DNA from: Diaporthe sp. PMI_573
Lineage: Eukaryota > Ascomycota > Sordariomycetes > Diaporthales > Diaporthaceae
Assembly: GCA_021399435.1 (NCBI GenBank)
Contig: JAJTUP010000017.1
Coordinates: forward strand, 930,001 to 994,000
Reading direction: 5' to 3'
Length of the DNA: 64,000 bases
Shown here: one piece after another, positions 21,475-33,649 of the stretch
How positions within the stretch are numbered: position 1 is the stretch's first letter
Layout of the letters: every line of letters begins with the position of its first letter
Notes under the pieces: generated by a model
Seen by the model: the letters and a program-made list of their open reading frames with translations, nothing else
Database searches by the model: none
What the model was told of the DNA's origin: nothing
Translations under genes and position numbers: made by a program

Positions 21475-22215
21475 GTACAGTGGGGCCGAAAAAGTCTTGA
21501 GCCACCCTCGCCGATCCCGAGGACCCCGATAATCACCACCCAACTTCAACCAAGCATAGAATTACGAGGAAATTAGTGAAGGACAATTAACTGATATAGA
21601 ATTAATCGACTAAATCTGCTCTTTAATACCCAGTATAGCTTCCTCGTGCTTTAGCCACCGCTGCTAGCCTGCGCTTAAGTGATGTAATAATATTGTCAAT
21701 CTTTGCCTAGTCTATTGTATGCTACGCCGTTTTTATATACTTGCTGAAATAAGCTATATTAGCCCTATTTCTTATTAATTTCTATATATTTGGGTATTGT
21801 TTATATATCTCTACTTTAAGAAGCTTCTAAATATTTTTAATCAGGTTTAAATTAAGTAACCGTAGAGACTAATTTATTAGTAAGATTCTACATATTAAAA
21901 TAAAGCTTTAAACTATTTTTGCTAAGTAAATTAAAGTATTATCTTGCTAAAAATTATATATACTATGATAGATAGACAAGAGCCTTTCTTGTAAGACCTT
22001 TAGGCATAAATTCTAAGTATATCTATTATATTAGGTACTTAGATCTCTCTTTATTATAATAAAATTATTTTAATCTATTTTTAAATAGCATTTTATATTA
22101 TTATAGAAATTATAAGCTTTATATTAATCTTTAAGTTAACTAATTTCTTTTTATATCTCTATTTAAAAAAGCTCTAAATCTATTCTAAAGATTTAAAAAA
22201 GTAGTTTAAAATACT
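21475..22215 (-). mobile_element. Tc1/mariner transposon relic, 3' half with terminal repeat
   Basis: At 21475 a TA is followed by CAGTGGGGCCGAAAAAGTCT, strongly resembling Tc1/mariner terminal inverted repeats (CAGTG...AAAAGTCTTG). Reading the minus strand from about 22200 down to 21600, with TAG read as a mutated Trp/Gln codon, gives LNLIKNI then a stop (compare DLNPIENLW), KVEIYKQYPNI and LKRRLAAVAKARGSYTGY (compare SMPRRLEAVIKAKGG-T-Y). These are the last third of a DDE/D transposase. A further upstream block (AKIV...) matches the region before DLNP. Many TAG/TAA codons show RIP damage. The 5' half and second TIR are missing; the relic stops at the LTR fragment at 22216. Confidence 0.7.
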
Positions 22216-22286
22216 TGTTAAACGGAAACGCTTATTAGTAGACGTGGGCACTGCATATAAGGAGTTACCCTAGACCTTAGTGCTAG
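22216..22286 (-). mobile_element. Terminal fragment of the Copia-family LTR, inverted
   Basis: TGTTAAACGGAAACGC at 22216, followed by GTGGGCACTGC and GGAGTTACCCTAGAC, is the reverse complement of the end of the LTR copies at 22707-23191, 48170-48676 and 54472-54979. Only about 70 bp are recognisable. It faces the solo LTR at 22707 in opposite orientation, so together they look like terminal inverted repeats of a 1-kb unit. Confidence 0.6.
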
Positions 22287-22706
22287 TCAGGGTTGAAATT
22301 AGTTAAACTAAGTTTAGTTTTTGGTCTTGACTAAAACTACAAACTTAGTCACACCAAATTTGTGACTAAATCAGTTGTAGTTTTTAGTCGTGACTAAAAA
22401 CTAAGTTTTTTGAAAGATTTAGTCTGTAGTTTTATAGTTTAACTATAAAAAGTGGACCTATTGCTTATTTAGGCCAATAGACCCACTCTTTAGCCAATCA
22501 GAAGACGAGAAGAACTATGGACCAATTAAAAATAACCTTAGACAGACTAGTACACACCCCCCTTGGCCCCCCTACCCTCAGCGTTACCACCTCGTTATAA
22601 TAAGCTCTATCTCAACCAATTTAAGAGCAATAAATATATAATATATATCATTAAATAGCGCTTTTCTTCTATTATTAATAATAATTATTATAAAAATACA
22701 TTTTTC
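22287..22706. repeat. AT-rich stretch with TAGTTTTTAGTC inverted repeats
   Basis: Contains repeated and inverted forms of AACTAAGTTTAGTTTTTGGTC / GACTAAAAACTAAG (about 22300-22445), able to fold into imperfect hairpins, then an AT-rich stretch without coding signal. The motif recurs in diverged form at 23745-23930, the tail of the SINE-like sequence. Confidence 0.5.
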
Positions 22707-23191
22707 TGAAGGTTAGTGCCTTCAGCAGTGTGTGTGTGTTCGGCAGGGTCGCAGTAGAGTGCCTGGAGACGAGTTGGGACGATTGAGAGTGGTTCGGACA
22801 ACTTTGCATTGAATTTGAGTGGGCTTCTGTCAGCCCTCCTCGTGGGTTGGCTCTGGTGTGCAGATAGGGAGGCCGGAAAATTCAGCCCTCAGACCCACTA
22901 TCTTTGGCTTTAAATAACCAGCCAACCCTAACCCTGACAGTAACCAAACTAAATATAGATAAACATCAGAAATCAAACTATCTAATAAACTAAGTTACAT
23001 GTTTTTTAGGTAAGAAATAAGGGTAATGTAGAGGTACGAAGTTAGGGTCTTAAAACAGCCTAAAAAATCGACTCACAGCCACCAAACTTATCTGCCGGCG
23101 TGCACGCCCCATAGGCACTTAGAGAAAATCCAGTGCCAAGTCTAGGGTAACTCCTTACGTGCAGCGCCCACACAAGGGTTTCCGTTTAACA
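22707..23191 (+). mobile_element. Solo LTR of the Copia family (copy 1)
   Basis: TGAAGGTTAGTG at 22707 to CCGTTTAACA at 23191 (TG...CA termini in this orientation). Most of it aligns with the LTRs at 48170-48676 and 54472-54979, sharing CTTTGCATTGAATTTGAGTG, CTATCTTTGGCTTTAAATA and CGGCGTGCACGCCC. The first 80 bp differ (a GTGTGTGTGT run and GGCAGGGTCGCAGTAGAG). No internal region or matching target duplication is visible. It retains more CG and CA dinucleotides than its flanks. Confidence 0.7.
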
Positions 23192-23744
23192 GGTTTAAAC
23201 TAAGTAAAGGCTCTTTCTTTAAGAAAGAATAAAGTATATATAATTTATTTTCTGTCTAGTTAATTATCTAAATAATTAAAATATTAGTAAGCCTAGACTT
23301 ATATAAGGTAGGCCTATAGTTATCCTAAAATTTTATTATATAGGGTTAGACTATTAAGTTATATACTTTCTTTAGTTAAAATAGAGGTATTAATAATATT
23401 AATAGTAGCCTTAAGAGTAGTAACTTCTTTCTTAAATCTTTCTATCTCCTTATTTTATTAGGCTTACCTATTAATAAAGATATAAAGACAGTTAATTTTA
23501 CTAACTAGCTTTTAAAGCTATTAATTAGTTATCTTATTATTATTATTATTACCACTAATAGCATTATCTATCTCCTATTAAAGGTTATACTAAAGAATAT
23601 TATTTCCAAATCTAGACATTATAAAAGATTTTGTATATAATATTACTTAAAGTCTATATTAAAATATATAAACAAGAGTAGTTAAAATATAATAATTAAG
23701 ACTTCTTAGGTTTTATAAACCAGAGATTAGAGGTTTATATCCAG
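23192..23744. other. RIP-damaged AT-rich DNA with a possible coiled-coil frame
   Basis: On the minus strand near 23460-23380 a stretch reads EIERFKKEVTTLKATINII, coiled-coil-like, flanked by many stops. Probably a remnant of a transposon-encoded gene; it could be the part of an element interrupted by the LTR sequences at 22216-23191. No family identified. Confidence 0.3.
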
Positions 23745-24050
23745 GGTTGTAAAATTAGTTTGTAGTTTTAGTTAAACTAAGACTAAGTTTATAGTTTTAT
23801 AGTTTTAGTTAAACTAAAAACTACATAGGTGTAGTTTGTAGTTTTGTAGTTTTACCTTGAAACTAAAACTACAAAACTACAAACTAAACTAAGAAAAAAC
23901 TACAAAACTACAAAAAAAAGTGGGCAAAAAAGTGGGTTTTTTACACAGCGGGAATTGAACCCGGACCCTCTTATTTGCTAGAATTTACTACTATTCAATT
24001 AAGTCTATTTAATTATAGAATTTATTACCTATACTATCTACACTACTACA
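23745..24050 (-). mobile_element. tRNA-derived SINE-like sequence (copy 1)
   Basis: On the minus strand the block at 23965-23945 reads GGGTCCGGGTTCAATTCCCG, a tRNA T-arm/Pol III B-box with a CGGG/CCCG stem. It is preceded by TTGAATAGTAGTAAATTC, a D-arm/A-box-like stretch. Downstream it continues into GTGTAAAAAACCC and runs of TTTTTTGTAGTTTTGTAG to about 23745. A shorter relative with the same order (GGGTTCAA, GTAAAAAAC, CTTTTTTGTAGTTTTTT) lies at 54205-54340. A tRNA-related head plus a T-rich repetitive tail suggests a SINE; the boundaries are uncertain. Confidence 0.4.
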
Positions 24051-24500
24051 AATTACACTATAGCTTACATGTGGTTCTTTATTAAGTTAAGTCAAAAAAG
24101 CCAGCTGGTAACTAAAAATAAAACATGTTATCTCTCAGCCAATCAGAAAACAGTTTTATAGCCACCCCCCCTGGCCCCCCTACCCTAAGTGTAACCACCC
24201 TTTAAATTATTAACATAATTTAATTAATATTATACTGCTTACCTTTAAAAAAATATCATTAAATGCCAAATTTTTATAGATTTTATATAAAATATTAAAT
24301 AAATATACTTTCTCTCTAAAAAGACAAATATTTTAGTATATAATCGATTTACCTCGTATAAAATAGAGAAATATTAACTAAAGAATATGTAAATAAATAC
24401 TATATTTTTTAAAGACTATAGATATAATATTTATATATTAATTTAAAATTGTAATATAATATTTAAAATAATTTTATAATTTATTAAATTATTTATATAG

Positions 24501-24600
24501 CAGCTATTTGACTAGCTATTTGACTAGCTATTTAACTAGCTATTTTACTAGCTATTTAACTAGCTATTTAACTAGCTATTTAAGTAACTATTTAACTATT
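24501..24600. repeat. 12-bp tandem repeat, eight to nine units
   Basis: Near-perfect copies of TAGCTATTTAAC (variants with GAC and TTAC) run from about 24501 to 24600 in AT-rich DNA. Confidence 0.9.
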
Positions 24601-24641
24601 AAAATAAAATAATAAAAATAAATATAAAAAAATAATCTTTA

Positions 24642-24745
24642 TAGGGCTCGAACTAAAGACCTATATAAAAAAAAGTATAGATATTATAAAGCGATTATTC
24701 TTATAGGGTATAATGCAAAATTATTCCACTAGGCTATAAAACGCG
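24642..24745 (-). tRNA. Degenerate tRNA-like sequence (A and B boxes)
   Basis: Minus strand: TAGCCTAGTGG (fits the A-box consensus TRGCNNAGTGG) near 24735, a potential anticodon stem GCATTAT/ATAATCGC, a long insertion, and AGTTCGAGCCC (B-box with two changes) near 24645. The distance between boxes is longer than in a normal tRNA. It could be an intron-containing tRNA pseudogene or another tRNA-derived element. It is RIP-damaged and unlikely to give a functional tRNA. Confidence 0.3.
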
Positions 24746-25014
24746 GGTCGATACTAAATACTTTTAACTTAGGTATATAAGGTAATAACTATATTTAACA
24801 TTAAAACTCGGTATAATAAACTATCCGACTCGGAAAACATTTAAATACCGAAAGCCCGAACGGAGAAATTAACTATCCAAATATTTTCTTTTTATTTTTC
24901 TATATATACAGTACTTTTTCCCTCTTCAATTTTTTTTTCCTCCCTTCCTTTCTATCTTTTTTCTCTAACACCAACCAAAATATTTACTACACTCAAAATC
25001 TTTTACACCATATA

Positions 25015-25071
25015 GGAAGAAAAAGAAGACATATTTATTTATTTATTAAATAAATATATCTTCTTTTCCTC
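25015..25071. repeat. Hairpin-forming inverted repeat
   Basis: GGAAGAAAAAGAAGACATATT...AATATATCTTCTTTTCCTCC, with arms of about 26 bp and few mismatches around a TTTAT loop. Confidence 0.6.
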
Positions 25072-25336
25072 CCTCTTCTCCTATTCCCTCCTCAATAATA
25101 TCTGCTGATAATTATAATTTATCTTTTTCAGAAAACAATTCTCAACAGTCTCTAAAAAATAATAAATATAATGCAGTAAATTATCGGCTACCCTCTCCTG
25201 AGAAAACAAATGTCTACATTTTCCAAAAAAATTTATTTACTCATACTCTCCTTCCTATTAAAGAAAACAAAGACCGTGAAATTTTACTATCTTATACCCA
25301 GTAAGTTATTCTATTTTCTTTTACTAAATATAATCT

Positions 25337-25378
25337 AATATAAATAAGACTTTAAGTATTTAAAGTCTTATTTATATT
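25337..25378. repeat. Perfect 19-bp palindrome
   Basis: AATATAAATAAGACTTTAA (25337-25355), a 4-base loop, then its exact reverse complement (25360-25378). Lies about 120 bp upstream of the Gypsy-1 left LTR. Confidence 0.8.
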
Positions 25379-25501
25379 TAATTATTTATATTAGACTATA
25401 GTTGGCTAAATATAACATATAGTTATATTTTAGATTAGTATCTATAATAAGAATATTTTTAACAATATTCTTTAAGAGCACCCCAACTATACAATTAATA
25501 T

Positions 25502-25831
25502 TGTTACGGGGTGCAGTGTTTCACGTAACTAGTACGATGAATTTTCTTTCTTGGCCGTCCGTACTATAAGTACCGGACATGCTTCTGTCCCTCTCAAGGG
25601 CCGAAGCAACAATTCAACTCATTCTTCTATTATTATTATTTGATAACCTGTAACATCGTCTAATCAGAACCCAAACACTGCTTTTATCGCCTTCGTGGCC
25701 CTTCCGGCCCTTTTTCATTATCTCTTCTTTCTTCGCGTTGGAGCCCTCTAGCAGTTTCCTCTCTCTCTCGCTCAGAGGGGCCAGCAGAACTTAGGCACCT
25801 GTTATGCTCAGCTTTGGTGTCTACGTTTTTA
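25502..25831 (+). repeat. Gypsy-1 left LTR
   Basis: 330 bp, TGTTACGGGGTGCAGTG...CTACGTTTTTA. Differs from the right LTR almost only by C/T and G/A transitions, for example TTTCACGTAACTAGTACG here against TTTCACATAGCTAGTATG there. Confidence 0.85.
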
Positions 25832-26637
25832 CTAGTGATCTGGCCCGGGCTTAGCTAACTGCGTGACCTTTGAAGACTGAGAGGAGAGCTCACGGCTAAC
25901 GAGTCGGTCTAAAGCTTGCCTGTTCTTCATGATCATGTGTAGAATTATCCAACCTGTGCTTGATCAGAACTACTAAGGGAATGCCTTGCCAGGAAGAGAG
26001 TTATGTAACCGAACTGAAGATAAGAGAAGCATAACTAAAGCATATAGGAAGAACCCCGCTTTCAAACCTGCTCTCTTACCAAGGTTCTAAAGGGTACCCT
26101 CTCAACTAAGCTTCGCACCCAAGGCGTAAATATCAGCCATCACGCCAGGGATCGTTTTATGGTAACGGCTAAAGCCCTGGCAGAGCAACACATTTACTTA
26201 TAAAATACTTAATTAAGAGGGGATCAGACTTTTATAGGATTTAACAAGTTCAGATCAGGGGAGAATAGCCCTTGATTTAATCCTATAAGTTACTTTAATA
26301 ACTAAAGTCTGGTTAGAAAGTAGCGCCATCGCAACAATTACCCCCACGTCTATCGCGACAAGGTTCACAGCAAGGTACTTTCAGGCATAAGTACAAAGCC
26401 CGAGGAGTATATAGAGAGGTAAGGCCAAGGTATTACAGCTTTTAATCAGAGCTAATAGGAGACTCTAAGAAGAGACTATGTATACTAGGAAGAGGAAAAG
26501 TACCTTAAGAAGGTATAAGAATTTAAAAGTATCATTACTATACTAAGTACTAACCTATAAATATATTCATCTTTCTAGATAATACTAATTTTCTCAACTA
26601 TCAACAAGCCTACAGCTCTAATCACTTCATTTTAACT
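25832..26637 (+). other. Gypsy-1 untranslated leader
   Basis: About 800 bp between the LTR and the first gag codon. It starts CTAGTGATCTGGCCCGGG, where a primer-binding site would be expected; I cannot match it to a specific tRNA. Less RIP-damaged than the coding part. Confidence 0.5.
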
Positions 26638-29600
26638 ATGTCTAGTACTAGAACATCTATGGTAGCTAGCCCTACTAAAGATACTACTCCTATCAGAACA
26701 CCAGGTTTCCTAACTATATTATCTAAAGACTCAAGCCCACCACGTCCACCTTTACTCACTCCAAGCTCCACCTACCAGCAAGCAATTACTAGTCCTTCAA
26801 TTCCTCCTAATCACCAAAGGACTAGAAAAGAGCATGGAAGAGACTAGTTACTAAAGAAACCTAAGCCTAAGGGTAAAGGATCTCCTAGCAAAACCTCTTT
26901 ACCTTCTACCCAGGACCCTCCTACTTAGCCACGACAACCCCTTTTAGCTAAGCCTAATACTATAGGCCAATACCCGTTTAGTCCATTCTCTTATAGTATC
27001 ATAATACTACCCTAGATAGCACTACTTATATTATATAACCTTAACATACTAAGGTTTAATATAATAAACATTATTAAGTTAATATCTACCTTAGAGGATA
27101 TTTCTTACTAATTCTCTTATCTAACAGACTAGATCCTTTCCTTATTAAAATAGTACTATACTAGCTCTAATCTAGTCTATTTAATTAAGAAGGTTACTAC
27201 TAGACTAAGCACCTGGGCTTTACAGAGTCAGGAACTCTTAGCCTACTTCAAAACCAGTAATACTTCCTCTTAAATAAATCTAGGCTTAGTAATAAAAGCA
27301 ATCCTCTAATAGAATCCCTTAGACGACCTTAAGGAGTGGAAACGGAGGATTACTAACTATAACTAAGTACTGATTAAAGCTAGAGAGATGTCTAATTAGG
27401 GAAGCAGGACCTTCTATAAGATGCTTTCATCCTAGATCAAGAAGTAGCTTCTTTCTAGACTAACCTCTGAGGAGAAGGTTATAAACATACTCTAGATAAA
27501 ATTTAAGGACAGGCTTCTATTTATCCTTAATAGAGAATTAGAGTACTCTAAGCAGGACCATTACTTAGCTATAAAAGGACTTCCTAATCATTCCTAAACA
27601 GACCTATGGAATTAGTAGAATTAATAATATATAGAAAAATAACAAAGTAATGATCTAAGATACTCGAAACCTACTAGTATATATCTAGAACCTATTATTC
27701 AGCCTAATCAGTATAGAAATTAGGGTAATAATTCTCTTAAATAAAGGATAGATGACCTTGTAAATAAATTTACTAACTTGAAAATCAAGTAGCTAAGAAT
27801 ATAAGAGGAGAAGGAGATTAATAAATAACTCAGATATCATACTAAAGCAACCTCCTATAATAGATAATAAACTAAACTTAGACTAACTAGAATAGGTATA
27901 GTAGGGTCTATTCAAAGACCTAGTAGCTAGGAAATCTACTCCCTAGCCTTAAGTAATAACAATAACAATACTTATAGTATTTCTACTATTTAGCTAAAGA
28001 AGGATAGTTCTCTATATATATACTATAGCTATACAAGAGAAGACTATACAGCCTATAAGTATGACAAGATTAACAAGCTTGTTACTAATAAGCTCTTCTA
28101 TATAGAGAAGTATAAGGGTTCTTTAATAATCTTTAGTACTATTATAAATACTTAGAACAAGTATTTTAATTTTCTAGACCCTATTAGCATTCAACTCTAT
28201 CGTAATTAGAAAGAGATTAGGATTAAAAAGTATACTAGAGGCTAACTAGAGTTTCTATTATAGAAAGGTAGAACTGACTTACTATATATCCTTTAATACT
28301 AAAAACTCGTTAAAGTAAACCTATTATTTAAAGGTAACCTAGCCTTAGGAGAGGTTAAACTAGTCTAGAATCCTAAACTACTAGGAAAACTACTAGCTAT
28401 TAGATTAATATTAATAACCTTAGACCCATCTCTTTATACCATTACTATAGGTAAAGAATAGATTTATTTAAAAGATCTATAAACCTTTACTAATACTATA
28501 AAGAAGAGATGAGTAATAAAAGATGGTATAGATCAAGATAACAAGGCGATATACAAAGCTATACTAAATACCCCTTACCCTAAAACGTATGTCTACTTTG
28601 AAAATGATTTACTAAGTCTAAGTAGTCTAAGCTAAAAGGAACTAGATAACTCGGAAAGCTACATAGTAGAAGAATTTACTAGGTATACAGAACATAATCA
28701 AGTTAGTACGGCGGCGGCAGCAGAAAAACCAACCCACGTTAAGCCGAAAAGACAACTAGTAGAAACCTTACCTCTAGAAGAAGCAGCAGTATAGGTAATT
28801 CTTGGCAAAACTATAAAGATACGTACTTCTGATCTCCTAGCTCTTAAGGAGATAAATACTACTCTAATTAGGTACCTATAAGCCCTATAAGATAAAGTAA
28901 GGACTATTTTATAGGTCTCTTTTAAACCTATCTATGAAATAAGGGGATAGAGAGACTAGTACCTAAGTATTAAAGTTATTAGTACTCTAATAAGTAACTT
29001 ACTAGGGGAAACTACTCTAACCCTGTTAATGATTAGATATTATGTTAGCTCTCTAGCTATATTAACTTTAGATATAATTAACTAAGGATATTATAGTTTA
29101 GCTTTCCTTACTATATATATAGGGAGTAACTAATATATATCTTTACTAGCTTTACTTAATACTAGGGTAGAGATAAATCTACTATTATTAAGCTATTATA
29201 GCCAAAACTAGCTTACTTATTCTCCTCTTAAGGATATGATCTCTATAATCTATAATAGAGAAGCCTTATCTCTAATTAGGGTAACTAAAGACTAGATTTA
29301 TATTAACCCTAATTAAATAAAGTAAGTTTTCTTTATTATTAACGATATAACCTATAATGTTATATATTATATTCTTCTTAGAATACTGTTCTTTCTTAAT
29401 ACTAATCTAACCTTTGAAAAGTTAAAGGGCTTCCTATTTATATATATTATACTAGGAGATTCCTAGATAAAGTATAGCCTAGGATGAAGAAACTAGAAGC
29501 CTTTTTATATAGTACCTAGTGATAGTATATAAGTCTTAGAAAAATATATTTTATAGACTTTAGTTATTTAGATATATTTAGAGTAATCTAATTAGAAACT

Positions 29601-32600
29601 AGTAGTAATTAGTACTCTAGTTAAGCCTTCTTTAACCTATCTTAATATTAAAGAAGATAATGAAATTCTAGGTATCCTCTAAGATAAGGATATTTAAAAG
29701 TTATTAGTTTCTTTTATAAAAGACTTTTAGTATAAAGTATATTAGTTATATATACTTAAAGGTATTAAAAAACCTAATCCTTAATATATTTATAGATCTT
29801 ATCTAAGAATAAGGATAACCTATACTTATAAATAAGTAAACTTAATCCTATTACCTACTAGTATTACTAAATTAATTAGATATACTTATTAACTTATAAT
29901 TAGAACCCTCTATAAGAGGGTAGGAGTCAAGGTATATCTAGTAGATAACTACCTATCTAATAGATTAGTTCTAGAGGGAATAGTTAACTAGAAGCTAAGC
30001 TATAAAGTAAGAATCAAAGATACTATAAACTAGAACCATAGATATAAATATAACCCCTAGATATAGCTAAAATTCTCTAAGACTAAGAGAGGATCTCAAC
30101 TTACTCCTAATTACTTAGAATAGATTATAAAGGATAACTATAATAGCTTTTTAACTAAGGAAAGGAATATATTTACTTATCTCTTGTTTAATAGAGAAAA
30201 GGCCCTTACCTAGGACTAGTCCTATATATCTTAAATTAATATAGATGTTACTCTACCTTAAATAATCAGAACTATGCTATATAAGGCCTACTAGGTAAAG
30301 ATGATTAAGTTACCTAGAGCCCTTAGAGTAATAGCTATTAAAATACTAAGGGAAAGAGAGGTAAGTAGCGTTATTAAGGAATCTTATATAGTATATTAAA
30401 ATAGCTAGTTCCTAGTTAAGAAAAAAAACTCAGGGTACTAGCTAATCAACAACATCTCTAAAGGAAATAGGGTCATGATTAGAGACGCCTTTATACCTCT
30501 AGTAGTAGACGAATTTACAAAAGAATTTATAATATATAAGATTCTCTCTCTCCTAGATTTCTTCTCAAGCTATGATTAGGTTAAGCTTGATAAAAAGAAC
30601 TATAATATAATAACCTTTATAACACTAATTAGATTATTTCAATAATATAGCCTACCTATAGGTACTACTAATTCCATAGCCTAGTTTATATAATATATAA
30701 TATAGCTATTATATAACTTAATTTCCTTGATTTATAGACCTTTTCTAGATAATGTAGCTATTAGAGGTCCTGATATAGATTATGATAACGAGGAGATTCT
30801 TGATCTACCTAGAGTTAGAAGATATATAGCAAAACATATTAAGAACCTTAACAACATCCTCTATAATGTAGAACTAGCTAGTATAGCTATTAATACCCGT
30901 AAGTTAGAATAATATAAGTATTAAATAGACATTATTAGATATATATATAGTACTCTTAGCTAAGTACTAGTAGATAAGAAGATTATTAAGATTAGAGAAT
31001 AAAAAAGCTATGAGAACGTTTCTCAGGTCTACTCCTTTATCAGCCTTATTAACTACTACTAGGCATAGATACTATTCTATAGGATTATTACTAGGCTACT
31101 CTTTAACCTCCTTAAGAAAGAAGTACTATTTTACTAGTTAAAAGAATATTAGAAAGCTATAGATATATTAAAAGTAACTATTACAACCAAACTATATCTA
31201 ATTAATATTAAATATAGCTAAGGGAACATTATCCTCATAGTTAACACGAGTCTTTAAGGATAGGGAGCTTATCTTATATAGGAAAAAGATAGTATCTAAT
31301 ATCCCGTAAGGTATAAAAGTAGAGCTTAGATAAACATAGAAAAACTATATAATACTATAAAGAAAGAATACAGGGCAGTTCTCTATATAATTAGACACCT
31401 ATAGTTCTACATTTATAATATATACTTCTTCTTAGAAACAGATTTAAATATTCTTGTTTAGTAGCTAAAGGGAGCTATAATAGATATACCTAGCACTCTT
31501 ATAATAAGATAGCTAGCAGTAATCAAGACCTACGACTTTATAATTCAGTACATAAAGGAGATAGAAAATATAATAACTAACGTATTATCTTATAAACCTC
31601 TAGGGCTATCTAATAACAACGATAAGTAAATTAAAGGAGATATTAAGGACTAGTATAAAACAACTCTTAGATATATAGCTATAGTTAAAGCTAATTAGAG
31701 CCCTATATTTAATAATATTTACTTTTAGTCTAAATAGTCTAAGAATATTATAGTATACCTTTAGGATAGTATAATACTATAAGGACTTTCGACTTTATAG
31801 TTATAAACCTTTAAGAAAACAGCTTACTATTTTACCCTTTATAAAGGAATCCTCTAGTAGTTACTTAAGAAAGGCCTTAAATAATGACAAGTTGTTAATA
31901 ATCCTAATCTAAAGTTATAGATCATTAGGAACACACATACTTCTTTAGGTCATCAAGGACAAGATATAATATATTCTTAAATTCATACCATGTACTACTA
32001 AAAGGATATATATACTAATGTTAAAAACACTATTACTAAATACCTAAAGTATACGAGGTAGAGTATTAGAGTTTATAATAACAAGATTATTCTAACTATT
32101 CCTAACTAGCCATTTATAAAGATTTATATTAATATCTAATACTTACCTTCTAATTAGGGCTATAACAAGTTAGCGGAAGCCCGCTATAACCTTATTAGCT
32201 AGGTAGAAGCTATACCTCTTAGAATTACTAATACTAAGAATATAAAGAAATTCTTCATCTAGTATATCCTGCTTAAGTAGGGGCTACCTTTCAAAGCTAT
32301 TATTAATAAAGGCAAGGAGAATATAAGGGAATTTATATAATACCTTTAACTAATTAGAGTAAAACGAATCCTACTTTCTACCTATAACCCACAGGTAAAT
32401 AGAATTATTAAACACAGGCATTTTACTCTTATAGTAGCTTTAACCAAGATAATGAAAGATAGTATAAGGAGATGGAGATACATTCTCCTATATACTCTCT
32501 TCTCTAATTAGATATCTTTAAGGCATTTATATAGGAAAAGCCCGTTCTATCTCCTTCATAGATACGATCCCATCATCCTAATAGAAACCAATATTCCAAC

Positions 32601-33440
32601 CTGGAGAGTACAAGCATGGAAACCTTATATATCGCCTCAAGAGGCTTTATACTATTACCTTAGATCCCTGCTTAATCTAGCAGAAGACGTAGAGCTAGCA
32701 CGACAGTCTATTACTAAATTTAGGAAGTAAGCTGCTAGTAGAGATACTTACCATGGATTTTCAAGACTAACGCCTTTAAAGGAAGAAGACCTTGTTCTTA
32801 TCATTAATAAACAACGGAAAACTAATCACTCCTTATTTAGAAAGCTAACATACTAATGGTTTAGTCTATACATCATTAACTTTATTTCCCTAAACAATGT
32901 ATATAAGCTTCGAATACTAGATAGAGCTGAAGTTAGTAGGATATATTTACCTTGAAGGCTAAAGAAGTTTATTAAACATAATAAGATTTAGGAGCCAGAA
33001 GTACTATTACTATAGATAGAAAACCTACCTAAGACGAAAACCATAGGCTACAAGCTCTAGTAGATATATCTACATAATATTTTTCTAGACCCATTCTCGT
33101 CTATTATAGATATAGAGATCAAGAATAATGAAGGAGATTCTAATTAGTATCAGGACTTTTCAGATATTCTACTATAACAGACACCTATAGACATCTTATA
33201 ATTAATAGAACCTATTTCTACATCCTCCTCCAAGGACTTAGAAAACTCGTCTCAACATTCTAGCATTATGACGTGATCTCGAACACAGCAGCTACCTCGC
33301 TAACTACTGTAATTCGACTAGTATATCAACATTCTAACGGTTAGGACAAACAACCCTCGCTAATCAGACTATTAGTTAATTTTATAAATTCACTACTTTT
33401 CTTCTATTTAACATTTAGCTTCGTTTCGTTATCCCAGGGG
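26638..33440 (+). pseudogene. Gypsy-1 gag-pol, destroyed by RIP
   Basis: Gag begins MSSTRTSMVASPTKDTTPIR and is Ser/Pro-rich; the frame closes at 26847 and then continues through TAG/TAA codons. Near 29150 LLALLNTRVEIN resembles a retropepsin D-T/S-G motif with Asp changed to Asn. The RT at about 30420-30910 shows LLDFFSSYD, LPIGTTNS, FLDNVAIRGP (the FLDD box with Asp changed to Asn) and RRYIAKHIKNLNNIL. The integrase region near 32160 has GYNKLAEARYNLIS and VEAIPLR, typical of a fungal Gypsy clade. Order protease-RT-integrase confirms Ty3/Gypsy. No intact enzyme remains. Confidence 0.8.
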
Positions 33441-33649
33441 GGGGGGATACTCTTGTCTATAATATACCAAGACTAGCAGTCCACTATAGACTAATTGTTT
33501 TCTTTATATCTAAATATTTTTTTTTTACTAGGCTTCTTTTCTTTTATTTATTACCCTACGATATTCACTTTACTCTAATCAGAGCCTAGTTCACATTCTT
33601 TTACCATTATACGATATATAAAATTTAAAATTAATTACTTATCACGAGA

